Assembly: GCF_011386835.1 (NCBI RefSeq) | Contig: NC_088796.1 | Span: forward strand, 83,287,468 to 83,351,467 | Source of the DNA: Chrysemys picta bellii | Taxonomy: Eukaryota > Chordata > Testudines > Emydidae | DNA length: 64,000 nt | Direction: 5' to 3' | Shown: positions 37,040 to 47,700 of the stretch, one piece after another | How the letters are laid out: every line of letters starts with the position of its first letter | How positions within the stretch are numbered: position 1 is the first letter of the stretch | Position numbers and translations under genes: made by a program | Notes under the pieces: model-generated | What the model was told of the DNA's origin: nothing | What the model saw: only the letters and a program-made list of their open reading frames with translations | Database searches by the model: none

Positions 37040-37291
37040 CAGGGGTGGCGCTATGTATTTTGCCGCCCCAAGCACGGCAGTCAGGAGGCTTTCGGTGGCA
37101 TGCCTGTGGGAGGTCCGCTGGTCACACAGATTCGGCGTACCCACTGCCAAAGCCACAGGACCAGTGGACCTCCCACAGGCATGCCGCCGAAGGCTCCCTG
37201 ACTGCCACCTCCACAGCGACCGGCAAGCCACTCCCTGCGGCTTGCCACCCCAGGCACGCACTTGGTGCACTGGTGCCTGGAGCTGCCCCTG
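37040..37291. mobile_element. Nonautonomous hAT MITE
   Basis: Ends CAGGGGTGGCGC (left) and GGAGCTGCCCCTG (right) are inverted repeats, flanked by AGCACTGT (37032-37039) and AGCATTGT (37292-37299), 7 of 8 identical. The interior is GC-rich, and a large inverted repeat is visible between GGTGGCATGCCTGTGGGAGG and CCTCCCACAGGCATGCCGCC. No transposase. Confidence 0.85.
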
Positions 37292-37794
37292 AGCATTGTC
37301 AGGGCCTAAGTGACCTGACAGGAGGCAGAATGAAGAAGATCTATGATTCTGTGTAAGTAAATAAGTGTTGTTCTATATAAGTGAGAGGCAGAGAGATGTG
37401 GGAAGAGGAACCTTTCTAAGGGTTTGTCTACACAGGTGTTTTCAAACTAGATCCCTTTGAGTTAATCCATTTTGAAAATGCTCATGGATGCACAATGCAA
37501 CCCATCATTGTGCACCAGCTCCACGTTTTATCAGGAACTCTGGAGTCCTCTTGAAAAGTGGACTATGTTTGGTCTTTTGTTCATGTGCACACAATTGCTG
37601 CATACCACTTTTTGCATTCTGCCAATGACTATCCCATAAGGTTTTGCAGGTTGACAATTACTGACCTGTCCATTTACCTGTGTGATGTCTCTCTCTGTCC
37701 TGGCATCAAGTTTTCAGGATGATCCTTCTCCTCTTTAAAAGGTGCACAGAGACAGATATTGCCCATTTGCTCACGGATACCAGTGTATCATTAG

Positions 37795-38030
37795 TTTGGC
37801 AATAGAAGCCCCACAGCATACCTTGTGCAGCTGCATGGAGTCATGCTGAATCTCATTGCCATCTGGGAAGAAATGTTGATTCAGGAAACTATTATAGCCA
37901 GCCACCGAAATAAGAACCTTTTTGTGGACATTGTAAAACAGAGGTCCGCAAGGGGTCATGACCAGGATACCAACCAGTGCCAGGTAAAGAGCAAGCCACT
38001 CAGGAGAAACAAGGGATAAAAAGAATCTGA
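37795..38030 (+). pseudogene. Harbinger Myb/SANT-like protein remnant
   Basis: In Harbinger elements this second protein binds the transposon ends and helps the transposase enter the nucleus. Here an open stretch reads LIAIWEEMLIQETI, then LFVDIVKQRSARGHDQDTNQ, then CQVKSKPLRRNK. The last part matches the third helix region RGH-x-R-(T/D)-x-x-QC-(R/Q)-x-K-x-K-x-LR of the trihelix-type domain, also seen as RGHNRDAQQCRVKIKELRQ in the intact frame at 46612-47197. Only the domain core remains; the N-terminus and the basic C-terminal part are not recognisable. It is convergent with the transposase remnant at 39580-39890. Confidence 0.65.
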
Positions 38031-38419
38031 TAAGGGCCATGTGATCTGTGCATTTTTTGATGAACTGGACAGGATTCTAGACAATTATAGTATAACCTGT
38101 TCCAGTCACTATCGGAGCCTACTGCCTGAACTCTTCCCTACACCGAGGACAACTGGCTAGACCCATCGTAGAATGAGCAGGAAGATGCCAGAGAGAAACT
38201 GCCCCCTGAAAGCCAGGATCTTTTTGTGATGCAGGATCCTGATGACAGCCATCTGGAAAGCCAGCCCCAGTCCTGCCCTGCTCTGCTCTAACAGACTGTG
38301 GTTGGTTGGAGCTAACAGCATGAAAGTAGACATAGTAGACTGATATCTAAATGCACCCAGCACCCGCCATACACACAGACAACCTCTGATGTTTCCTCAA
38401 GAATGGGAAAGACCGCTAA

Positions 38420-38665
38420 AGGTGAGTCTTCTAAACTGCAATTAAAAACCTGCTACTGGCCTGTGCTAGCTGACTTGGGCTAATGGGTTGTTTAATCACA
38501 GTGTGGACTTCTGGACTCAGGCTGCAGCCCAAACTCAGGGACCCTCCCACCTTGCAGGGTACCAAAGCCTGGGTTCCAGCCCTAACCCAGAAGTCCACTC
38601 CGCAATGCAATTAAACAGCCCCGCAGCCCAAGCCAGCCACAGGGGTCTAATTGCAGTGTACACAG
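38420..38665 (+). mobile_element. Nonautonomous Harbinger MITE nested in older Harbinger
   Basis: The TAA flanks are at 38417-38419 and 38666-38668. The ends GGTGAGTCTTCTAAACTGC and GCAGTGTACACAG are eroded inverted repeats. The interior CTCAGGGACCCTCCCACCTTGC and CAATTAAACAGCCCC matches the order in the copy at 31029-31292. A poly-A run follows directly. Confidence 0.65.
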
Positions 38666-39579
38666 TAAAAAAAAAAAAAAAGCTATCATGACTTGCCCAT
38701 GATATGAATAATAAGCAAATGTTCCCTCACCCCCCAGTTCTCTTACAGCCACAGCACCTGCAACAGCCAGACCATCCAAGACCTCTATGTGCTGCTGACA
38801 GAATGGCCAATCTCCTGCTCCTCCCACTCCCATTTTGTTGTACTTGGAATGTTGTTACTGTTGCGCTTTAAGTTTTGTTTGCATTGTTGCAGTAATTAAA
38901 CCTTTGTCTATAGCTGGTTACTTAAGAAAATTGTATTTGGAAATGCATGTAATGAATCAAAGACATTTTTCCATTGTTTTTAGTGATGCCTTATTTTTTA
39001 TCGTTGTTTCATAATAAAACTGTTTACAATACTTCCATTATGGATCTTCATTGCATTTATTTAAAGGATTCTCTGTGTTAAAACTAAAATAATTCATAGG
39101 GTTTTGACAAAAGCACATAGGGAACATTAAACTTCAACCACCCACACAATGCCCAGTGCTCTCATTGTCTGGATCCCAACATCCTCCCCACAGGCTAACA
39201 TGGTCAGGCATTCAACTCAAAATGTGAACAGTAGACATCCCTGACAGCATTCCCCGAGCTGTTTGTTTTCTCTGTGGAACATCTTGCTGGCTGGCTGTTC
39301 AAACCCTCCAAGCAAGTCTCTGCACCTTAGCCTCACACCCATTGGCAAGGCTTTCCCCCTTGCTCTCACAAATGTTGTGCAAGACAACCTACAGTTAAAA
39401 TGGTTGGAACATTTTTTTCTGCTGCTTCCAGCCTAGTCCACAAACAGCACCATGTGGCTTTCCAACAGCCAAATGCACTCAGCTACCATTCTACAACTGC
39501 TCAGGTGATCGTTAAAATGCTCTGTCCTTCTGTCCAAGCAGCCTGTGTGGGTCTCTCAGAATAATTGGACCAACCTCCA

Positions 39580-39890
39580 TACCATTAATGTTCCCAGTGC
39601 TCCTGAAGGCAGTTTTCTCTCCATTCATTTAAATAGTACCAAGTTCCCAAAGATCCTAGCATTGGGGACCCTCCCGCCCCTCCTTCCCCACACAATTGAG
39701 CCAGTAAACCTGCAATAGGGGGCCACCAATCCTTGGAGCAGAGTGGAGAAAAAAACCTTTTGTTTATAAATTCTGTGCCCTGGCAGCAGCAGGAAGAGCA
39801 CAAACAATAAGCAGATGGGTTCCATGAATTGCCCCAATACATTTTGGGAACACTGTGTGTGCAGGGCCATCAATACTCTCTGAGCATTAC
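39580..39890 (-). pseudogene. PIF/Harbinger transposase remnant
   Basis: On the minus strand the translated order is GAIHGTHL (39813-39836), then IYKQKVFFSTLLQGLVAPYC, then NARIFGN. It corresponds to GAIDGTHIPI, YINRKGYFSVLLQALVD and HDARVFRNS in the transposase at 43683-44977. The family DDE nuclease uses the Asp of IDGTH as its first catalytic residue; here that codon reads His. Frameshifts separate the pieces and several stops intervene. Clearly nonfunctional. It probably continues to about 40400 upstream and 39100 downstream, but I cannot read further conserved motifs there. Confidence 0.65.
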
Positions 39891-40489
39891 TCAGCTTTGT
39901 GACCCAGTTAGACAGCACTGTATCAATGGCCTAGCAGATCTGCCTGGGAATGGCCCCAATAGCTCTCCCCATGCTGAATTGGTTGACTATAGATCAGTAA
40001 CATTTGCTCAGTGGCGCAATGGGCAAAATCCAGTGCCAAATTCATCCAGCTCAGTGCAGTAACACAGTCCAACCACCCTGTACATATTTTCACTTGTCAC
40101 CATAGCAGCATGGAGCATTGTTGGGTCGTGCTGGCTGACAGCAGTTTGGAAGTGATGTGAGCCAGCCCAGAAAAGCCTGGGGCAGAGACAGCAGAAACAT
40201 GGGATTCAACAAAAAAATTCAGAGTCACCTGCCATCCCCCAATTCACAGCTAAAACATTCCCTGGATACACATTGCTCAGCAGTGCAATGAGGGACAATG
40301 GGATACCCCCCAGAGAATGTTATGCCCTGAATCTGCAGCGAACTGCTGCCATGTGTTCACATGATAGAAAACTGAAAAACAGGTGTTTGTGTGCACACTG
40401 TTGGTGCAACTAGCATACTGCAAGTTATCTGAAGTGTATTAAAAAGTTTTGAATTAATACCTCCCCCACTTGTGTAGACATACTCTAAG

Positions 40490-42494
40490 TTTTCCAGAGT
40501 AGAAACAGGAGAATGCTTATACAGGATACTGGACTAAACAAATTACTGATATGAACCAGGATGACAATTCACATTGACTTTGTCCTTCAAATTTATATGC
40601 TTAACTTTAATAAATGGGATTACTCACAGAAGTAAAATTAAGAACATGCCCAAGTGTTCCCAGGATCAGGAACTAGGTTTTCAAAATAACCATTAGTCTC
40701 ACAGGCATGCTCCATTTTCCGGTGCTGGTCACAGTGTTAACGCCAGCCTAGCCTTAACCAGGCCCTGTTGTTGTGCATTTAGTTTTTATAGGCCCAAATA
40801 ACTGCAACCAAAATCATCTGATTACACCACATTATTAGTTTGAGGCCACTAACAACATTTTGAGAAGTTGAGCCCCTAGTCCAAGAAGAATATGTCAGAT
40901 GAGAGTGAAGAAGAGAATACCATCCCTGGGAAGAAAAGCAAGTACCTTTCCAGCTAGGAGAAAGAATAATACATGTAAAGAAATCAAAACTCAGGGCTGG
41001 CCTATAAAGGGCCTTTTTCCTCTTGATGTAGCTATGCCAGCGTAAAACATTTGTGCCAGGAAAAATTGCATCAATACCTGCCCTGCTTTACACCAGCACA
41101 GCATATCTACACTGTACAGGGTGGAACCAATGGAAAATCCCACAATATAATCAAGCCCTAAAATGTAAAGTGTCTTAATGTTTTGTAGACTACAAGAAAG
41201 CAAGAGATAACATCTTTAGATTGTAAGATATATAGGTCCCAGAATAAGTGAAGCTGCTACCAACTTTTCCTCTTCATCTCTACTGCACACCAAAGAGAGC
41301 TGCAATCCTAACATGTCTTTATTGAGCAGTGTGGCATCAGAGGTTTGTAATTTGAGCGTTCTTCCTAACTCACAAATTGAAGTTCTACACTTGTATAAAA
41401 ATGATTTGATCCCTTACTGAATTCTCTTTGCCTACTACATTCAAGAGACAGCCTGCACTGAATTACAGCAGATACCACATGCAAAGCTACATAATTAATA
41501 CACTTGAAAATTAATTAACCTAGTACTCACTGAAGAGATTTCTTCTCGGTAACATGATTCTGAATAATCACTTATCTCTTGCATTCAGTTACCAAGCAGT
41601 CTGCAAGCATCAGCAGCTATTGCAGGCACTTACATCACTGATATGTCATTCTTTCATGCCCATACCATATGGACAATAATAACTTAAGTGGATGCTAGCA
41701 GATGTTAAGCACATAGTGCCTGGCTTGGAATGCATGGTTAGGCCCAGACTGTTTGGATAATGTTTTAATTGAGATGTTTTATGCTAAACATTCTGTCCTA
41801 CCATGAAGAGATATATAGATATAGATGCTGTGTTTAGACACAAAGCAGGGAGAAACAGATGGCACTGCACCACAGTTTTAGGGAGTTAATTGATTTTTCG
41901 CAGACTAACAGTACAGCCATTCTAAGGAGGAGGTAGAGAAATGATGGACTTTAATAGCTTTAGTGCTATTAATGAGAATTATTTTTTTAACTACACAGAA
42001 AATTAAGTGTCTCTCCTTCTTTGCTGCATGTGCTCCATCAATTATTTATTCCATGTTCAGTGCAATTCTTGCTTAATTGTTAGGTCTTAAGAAACAGGAG
42101 AGCCAATATTCATTTGGAAACACTCCATTTTTACAGTGGTGTTGCTCAGGATAAATTATCCCAGGATGTTTTTTCAATTATCAATGTAGCTTCTGATTGC
42201 CTCCCCCACCCCTCTTTTTTGCCAAGGATGGTCCCCAAATGAACAAGTGGTACAAGAGAAAATTTGGCACTAGACTTTACCAATTCTCTTAAACAAAAGA
42301 ACTAATGCCCCAAAGACTGATCTGGTAAATGCCTACGCTCCAGAGAAATGCAAAATTAAGTAATCACTATCAGGCTTACCTCCTGAATACTGTCATAGCT
42401 GCAGAAGTCATAGATGTATCTGGTGTAAGCTCTCTAAATCTATGTATTTCATACAGTATATACTTGGTTATAGGAATAGTCTACTGTGATGACT
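40490..42494. other. Noncoding stretch, no gene seen
   Basis: No coding region. At 40995-41125 words such as GATGTAGCTATGCCAGCGTAAA and CATATCTACACTGTACAG suggest an eroded Harbinger MITE. 41870-42080 is AT-rich, with several ATTA/TAAT words, and looks like unique DNA. Confidence 0.4.
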
Positions 42495-42502
42495 AGTGTG
42501 TT

Positions 42503-42679
42503 CAGGAGCGCCGCCAGCTTTTCTGCCGCCCTAGGCGGCGGAAGGTCCCGCCCCGAAATGCCGCCCCCCACAGAGGCAGTGGAAGGTCCCGCCGCCGAAA
42601 TAGTGCCGCGGTCGCCGCCCCCCAAATTGTAGCACCCTAGGCGACCGTCTAGGTCACCTAATGGGTTGCGCCGGCCCTG
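42503..42679. mobile_element. Nonautonomous hAT MITE (CAGGGCCGGCGC family)
   Basis: The right end GCGCCGGCCCTG and the eroded left end CAGGAGCGCCGCC are flanked by an exact 8-bp AGTGTGTT (42495-42502 and 42680-42687). The interior CCGCCCTAGGCGGCGGAAGG and CACCCTAGGCGACCGTCTAGG is shared with the copy at 52854-53254. The coding Harbinger starts only a few bases to its right. Confidence 0.88.
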
Positions 42680-43477
42680 AGTGTGTTAAGTAAGGGTATG
42701 TCTACACTACGAAATTAGGTCAAATTTATAGAAACCGGTTTTATAGAAATCGTTTTTATACAGTCGATTGTGTGTCCCCCCACATAAAATGCTTTAAGTG
42801 CATTAAGTCGGCGGACCGCGTCCACAGTACAGAGGCTAGCGTCGACTTCCGGAGCATTGCACTGTGGGTAGCTATCCCACAGTTCCCACAGTCTCTGTCG
42901 ACCATTGGAATTCTGGGTTGAGATCCCAATGCCTGATGATGCAAAAACAGTGTCGCGGGGGGTTCTGGGTACATGTCGTCAGGCTCCTCCCCCTCCTTCA
43001 GAGCAACGGCAGACAATCGATTCGCGCCTTTTTACCTGGGTTACATGTGCAGACAACGTACCACGGCAAGCATGGAGCCCGCTCAGCTCAGCTCAGCTCA
43101 CCGTCACCATATGTCATCTGGGTGCTGGCAGACGTGGTACTGCATTGCTACACAGCAGCAGCTAATTGCCTTTTGGCAGTAGATGGTGTATTACGATTGG
43201 TATCCATCATCGTCGTATTCCTCAGTGAGTTCGGTCAGAGGCACCTGGGCAGACATGTTTTGTCTCCTGGAGACTCAGTCCTGCCGGCAATCCTGTTGAA
43301 CTGCCTTGACAATGATAGCTAGCAGTCGTAATACAGCATTTTCTGCCAAGCACCCAGAAGATGCCGATGGCTATCAGTCATGCTGCACCGTCTGCTGCCA
43401 GCCTAAGATGTAAAAGATAGATGGACCAGATTTGTTCTGTATTCATTTGCTTCCTCCTCCCTCCATGAAATCAACGG

Positions 43478-43522
43478 CCTGCTAAACCCAGGGTTTTGAG
43501 TTCAATCTTTGGGGGGACCATT
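43478..43522 (+). repeat. SINE-like fragment within the Harbinger 5' leader
   Basis: The words GCCTGCTAAACCCAGGG and TGAGTTCAATC followed by TTTGGGGGGACCA match the B-box region of the common turtle tRNA-derived SINE (GAGTTCAATCC is the B-box-like word). Only about 45 bases are visible. It lies in the untranslated leader of the transposase gene. Confidence 0.5.
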
Positions 43523-43682
43523 CTGTGTGACAGTTGTTTCGGTTTCTCCCTGATGCACAGCCACCTTTGTTGATTTTAATTCCCTGTAAGCCATGTCGTC
43601 ACTCGCCCCTCCCTCCCTCCCTCCCTCCGTCAGACAATAGTTTTGCGCCTTTTTTCAGCCCAGACGCCATAGCACTGGGATC

Positions 43683-44977
43683 ATGGAGCCCGCTCAGATC
43701 ACCGCGGCAATTATGAGCACTATGAAAACCAAGCACATTGTCCTGGAGTACATGCAGAGCCAGAACATGCCAAAGCAAAACCAGCCGATGAGGCGATTGC
43801 AGCGCGGCGACGAGAGTGATGAGGAAATTGACATGGACATAGACCTCTCACTAAGTACGGGCCCCAGCAATGTGCAAATCATGGTGTTACTGGGGCAGGT
43901 TCATGCCCTGGAACGCCGATTCTGGGCCCGGGAAACAAGCACAGACTGGTGGGACCGCATCGTGTTGCAGGTGTGGGACGATTCCCAGTGGCTGCGAAAC
44001 TTTCGCATGCATAAGGGCACTTTCATGGAACTTTGTGACTTGCTTTCCCCTGCCCTGAAGCGCCAGAATACTAGGAAGAGAGCAGCCCTCACAGTTGAGA
44101 AGTGAGCGGCGATAGCCCTGTGGAAGCTTGCACCGCCAGACAGCTACCGGTCAGTCGGGAATCAATTTGGAGTGGGCAAATCTACTGTGTGGGCTGCTGT
44201 GATCTAAGTAGCCAAGGCAATCAAAGACCTGCTGATATCAAGGGTAGTGACTCTGGGAAATGTGTAGGTCATAGTGGATGGCTTTGCTGCAATGGGATTC
44301 CCAAACTGTGGTGGGGCGATAGACGGAACCCATATCCCTATCTTGTCACTGGAGCACCAAGCCACTGAGTACATAAATCGCAAGGGGTACTTTTCAGTGC
44401 TGTTGCAAGCCCTGGTGGATCACAAGGGACGTTTCACTAACATCAACGTGAGATGGCCGGGAAAGGTACATGATGCTCGTGTCTTCAGGAACTCTGGTCT
44501 GTTTCAAAAGCTGGAGGAAGGGACTTTCTTCCCGGACCAGAAAATAACCTTGGAGATGTTGAAATGCCTATAGTTATCCTTGGGGACCCAGCCTACCCCT
44601 TAATGCCATGGCTCATGAAGCCGTACACAGGCAGCCTGGACAGTAGTCAGGACCTGTTCAACTATAGGCTGAGCAAGTGCAGAATGGTGGTAGAATGTGC
44701 ATTTGGACGTTTAAAAGCGCGCTGGCACAGTTTACTGACTCGGATAGAGCTCAGTGAAACCAATATTCCCATCATTATTACTGCCTGCTGTGCCCTTCAC
44801 AATATCTGTGAGAGTAAGGGGGAAACATATATGGTGGGGTAGGAGGTTGAGGCAAATCGCCTGGCTGCTGATTATACGCAGCCAGACACCAGGGTGGTTA
44901 GAAGAGTACAGCAGGGCATGGTGCGCATCAGAGAAGCTTTGAAAACCAGTTTTGTGACTGGCCAGGCTACAGTGTGA
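43683..44977 (+). pseudogene. PIF/Harbinger DDE transposase, inactivated
   Basis: The enzyme family cuts and reinserts the transposon at TAA/TTA targets using a DDE nuclease fold. The start ATG at 43683 opens MEPAQITAAIMSTMK and an acidic stretch (DESDEEIDMDIDLS). A helix-turn-helix-like part (YRSVGNQFGVGKSTVWAAV) follows near 44145-44200. The nuclease motifs are GAIDGTHIPI (about 44318-44347), GDPAYPLMPW (44582-44612) and VVECAFGRLKARW (44690-44728), so all three acidic residues are present. The reading is broken by TGA at 44103, TAA at 44205 and TAG at 44265, by a one-base deletion near 44548, and by TAG at 44840, after which the frame runs on to TGA at 44975. Length without breaks would be about 430 codons, usual for the family. 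AATAAA at 45087 follows. Convergent with the Myb-like gene. Confidence 0.88.
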
Positions 44978-45086
44978 AACTTCTGTTTGTTTCTCCTTGA
45001 TGAACCCTCCTCCTCCCCCGGTTCACTCTACTTCCCTGTAAGCTAACCACTCTCCCCTCCCCCCTTCAAGCACCGCTTGCAGAGGC

Positions 45087-45092
45087 AATAAA
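45087..45092 (+). terminator. Polyadenylation signal of the Harbinger transposase gene
   Basis: AATAAA lies about 110 bases after the last stop codon of the transposase frame, followed by GTCATTGTTACTT. No other canonical signal lies between the gene and the converging Myb-like gene. Confidence 0.6.
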
Positions 45093-45208
45093 GTCATTGT
45101 TACTTCACATTCATGCATTCTTTATTAATTCATCACACAACTAGGGATAACTGCCAAGGTAGCCCGGCAGGGGTGGGGAAGGAGGGAAGGACAAGGACAC
45201 ACTGCAGT

Positions 45209-47197
45209 TTAAAACTTTAAAACTTTAACTCTTATTGAAGGCCAGCCTTCTGCTGCTTGGGCAATCATCTGGAGTGGAGTGGCTGGGTGGCCGGAGGCCC
45301 CCCCCCCCCACTGCATTCTTGGGCGTCTGGGTGAGGAGGCTATGGAACTTGGGGAGGAGGGCTGTTGGTTACACAGGGGCTGTAGCGGCAGTCTCTGCTC
45401 CTGCTGCCTTTCCTGCAGCTCAACCATACGCTGGAGCATATCAGTTAGATGCTCCAGCAGCCGGAGCATTGACTCTTGCCTTCTGTCAGCAAGCTGACAC
45501 CACCTATCCTCTTCAGCCCGCCACTTGCTCTCTTCAGCCTGCGAGTCAGCCCGCTACCTCTCCTGTCGTTCATATTGTGCTTTTTTGCACTCTGACATTG
45601 ACTGCCTCCACGCATTCTGCTGTGCTCTGTCAGCGTGGGAGGACATCTGGAGCTCCATGAACATATCATCCCGAGTCCGCCGTTTTCTCCTTGTAATCTT
45701 CACTAGCCTCTGGTGGAGGAGAAGGGAGAGGTGGTTAAAAAAGACACATTTTAGAGAACAATGGGTACACTCTTTCACGTTAAATTTTGCTGTTCACATT
45801 ACACAGCACATGTGCTTTCGTTACAAGGTCGCATTTTTCCTCTTATATTGAGGGCCTGCCGGTTTGGTGTGAGAGATCACTCACGCAGTGCCAGGCAACA
45901 GAATTTGGCTTGCAGGCAGCCATGGTAAGCCACAGTCTTTTGGCTTTTTTAACCTTCTTAACATGTGGGAATGGTTTCAAACAGCAGCGCCCTCATTTCC
46001 CATACCAAGCACCCATTGTGTTGGCCATTTAAAATGGGTTTGCAATGTAAAAGGAGGGGCTGCGGTTTCCGGGTTAACATGCAGCACAAACCCAACTATC
46101 CGCCCCCCACACCTAATTCTCTGGGATGATCACTTCACCCCTCCCCCCCCACCGCACTAATAGTAGGAAACATTTCTGTCCAGCCAAGCAGGAACGGGCA
46201 CCTCTGAATGTCCCCTTAATAAAATCGCCCCATTTCAACCAGGTGACCGTGAATGATATCACTCTCCTGAGGATAACAAAGAGAGATAAGGAATGGATGT
46301 TGTCTATTTGCCAGCAAACACCGGGACCATACGCTGCCATGCTTTGTTATGCAATGATTCCAGATTACTTGCTACTGACCATGGCGGACGGGATAAGGCA
46401 GCCCTCCCCAGAAACCTTTTGCAAAGGCTTTGGGAGTACATCAAGAAGAGCTTTCTGGAGATGTCCCTGGAGGATTTCCGCTCCATCCCCATACACGTTA
46501 ACAGACTTTTCCAGTAGCTGTGCTAGCCGCAATTGCCAGGGCAAATTAATCATTAATCATTAAACATGCTTGCTTTTAAACCATGTGTAATATTTACAAA
46601 GGTACACTCACCAGAGGTACCTTGTGCACCCTCAGGGTCTGGGAGCACGCCTTGGGTGAGTTCGGGGGTTACTGGTTCCAGGTCCAGGATGATAAACATA
46701 TCCTGGCTATTGGGGAAACCGGTTTCTCCGCTTCCTTGCTGTGAGCTATCTTCATTGTCTTCATCATCATCTTCCTCGTACCCCGAACCCGCTTCCCTGT
46801 TGCGTGATTCTCCATTGATGGAGGTTGGGGTAGTGGTGGCTGCATCCCCTAGCATGGCATGCAGCTCCGCATAGAAGCAGCATGTTTGTGGCTCTGCCCC
46901 GGACCTTCCATTTGCCTCTCTGGCTTTGCGGTAGGCTTGCCTTAGTTCCTTAATTTTCACGCGGCACTGCTGTGCGTCCCTGTTATGGCCTCTGTCCTTC
47001 ATGGCCTTTGAGACTTTTTCTAATATTTTGCCATTTTGTTTACTGCTACAGAGTTCAGCTAGCACTGATTCGTCTCCCCATATGGTGAGCAGATCCCGTA
47101 TCTCCCGTTGGGTCCATACTGGAGCTCTTTTGCGATCCTGGGACTCCATCATGGTTACCTGTGCTGATGAGCTCAGCGTGTCACCTGTGCTCTCCAT
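45209..47197 (-). CDS. Harbinger Myb/SANT-like accessory protein, two exons
   Basis: In this transposon family the protein binds near the element ends and brings the transposase to nucleus and DNA. Exon 1 (about 46612-47197) starts at MESTGDTLSSSAQ; an in-frame ATG nine codons upstream is less likely. It has a trihelix/Myb-type domain from VWTQREIRDLLTIWGDE to RGHNRDAQQCRVKIKELRQA, then an acidic Glu/Asp/Ser tail. A consensus donor (CTG|GTGAGT) ends it at 46612. Exon 2 (45209 to about 45709) follows a CCACCAG acceptor and encodes KITRRKRRTRDDMF (basic, NLS-like), a glutamine- and arginine-rich probable coiled coil ending in MLRLLEHLTDMLQRMVELQE, and a Pro/Ser tail. With that CAG acceptor the exon 2 frame is shifted by one; an AG seven bases further in keeps it. 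Neither exon has a stop, so the gene may be intact. Confidence 0.7.
45710..46611 (-). other. Intron of the Harbinger Myb-like gene (inferred)
   Basis: Bounded on the minus strand by GTGAGT at 46611 and CCACCAG ending at 45710. The 0.9 kb between holds no conserved domain on either strand; short frames on the plus strand (for example at 46126-46563) are without family features. The exact acceptor is uncertain because of the reading-frame problem described for the gene. Confidence 0.55.
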
Positions 47198-47700
47198 GCT
47201 GGGCAAACAGGAAATGAAATTCAAAAGTTTGCGGGGCTTTTCCTGTCTACCTGGTCAGTGCATCTGAGTTGAGAGTGCTGTCCAGAGCGGTCACAATGAA
47301 GCACTCTGGGATAGCTCCCAGAGGCCAATAACGTTGAATTCCGTCCACACTACCTCAAATCCGACCCGGAAAGGCTGATTTCAGTGCTAATCCCCTCGTC
47401 GGAGGTGGAGTAAAGAAACCGGTTTAAAGGTCCCTTTAAGTCAAAAAAAGGGCTTCATCGTGTGGACATGTCCAGGCTTAATTCGATTTAACGCTGCTAA
47501 ATTCGACCTAAACTCATAGTGTAGACCAGGCCTAAAGTGATTTAACCTCTCTCTTCTCTGTCATGTGAAGGTACTGTTGTCCCAAGTAAAGAAGTGTATT
47601 TCTCTGGCAAAGTAGATATGGGGTGGGTAGGGAACTAACCCTATATTAAAAACTTTCAGCAGCAGAAATCAAAAAGCTGCAGATGGCAATGGGGTTAGCA

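Larger units (their letters stand above)
37420..40485. mobile_element. Ancient, decayed Harbinger transposon with both gene remnants
   Basis: Left end GGGTTTGTCTACACAGGTG and right end CACTTGTGTAGACATACTC are inverted repeats (15 of 19 identical). TAA flanks both sides (37417-37419 and 40486-40488). Inside lie a Myb/SANT-like remnant on the plus strand and a transposase remnant on the minus strand, convergent as in the younger Harbinger at 42694-47532. An AATAAA word at 39012-39017 could have ended the plus-strand gene. A younger MITE (38420-38665) is nested in it. Divergence and stops throughout indicate great age. Confidence 0.75.
42694..47532 (+). mobile_element. Nearly complete 4.84-kb Harbinger DNA transposon
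   Basis: The left end GGGTATGTCTACACTACGAA and the inverted right end (GGCCTGGTCTACACTATGAG on the minus strand) are similar through GTCTACACTA and on into TTAGGTC. TAA duplicates flank the element at 42691-42693 and 47533-47535. Inside are a transposase gene on the plus strand (43683-44977) and a two-exon Myb/SANT-like gene on the minus strand (45209-47197), convergent with polyadenylation signals between them. This is the standard two-gene layout of autonomous vertebrate Harbinger elements. The transposase has several stops and one frameshift, so this copy cannot move itself. Short MITEs at 19206 and 50879 have related ends. Confidence 0.92.

Noticed and set aside
43478..43522. Possible functional tRNA gene because of a B-box-like GAGTTCAATC word.
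   Set aside because: No A box or cloverleaf and only about 45 bases of similarity; a SINE-derived fragment is more likely.
46113..46563. Plus- and minus-strand frames of up to 145 codons inside the Harbinger.
   Set aside because: They fall in the inferred intron of the Myb-like gene and resemble nothing in Harbinger proteins.
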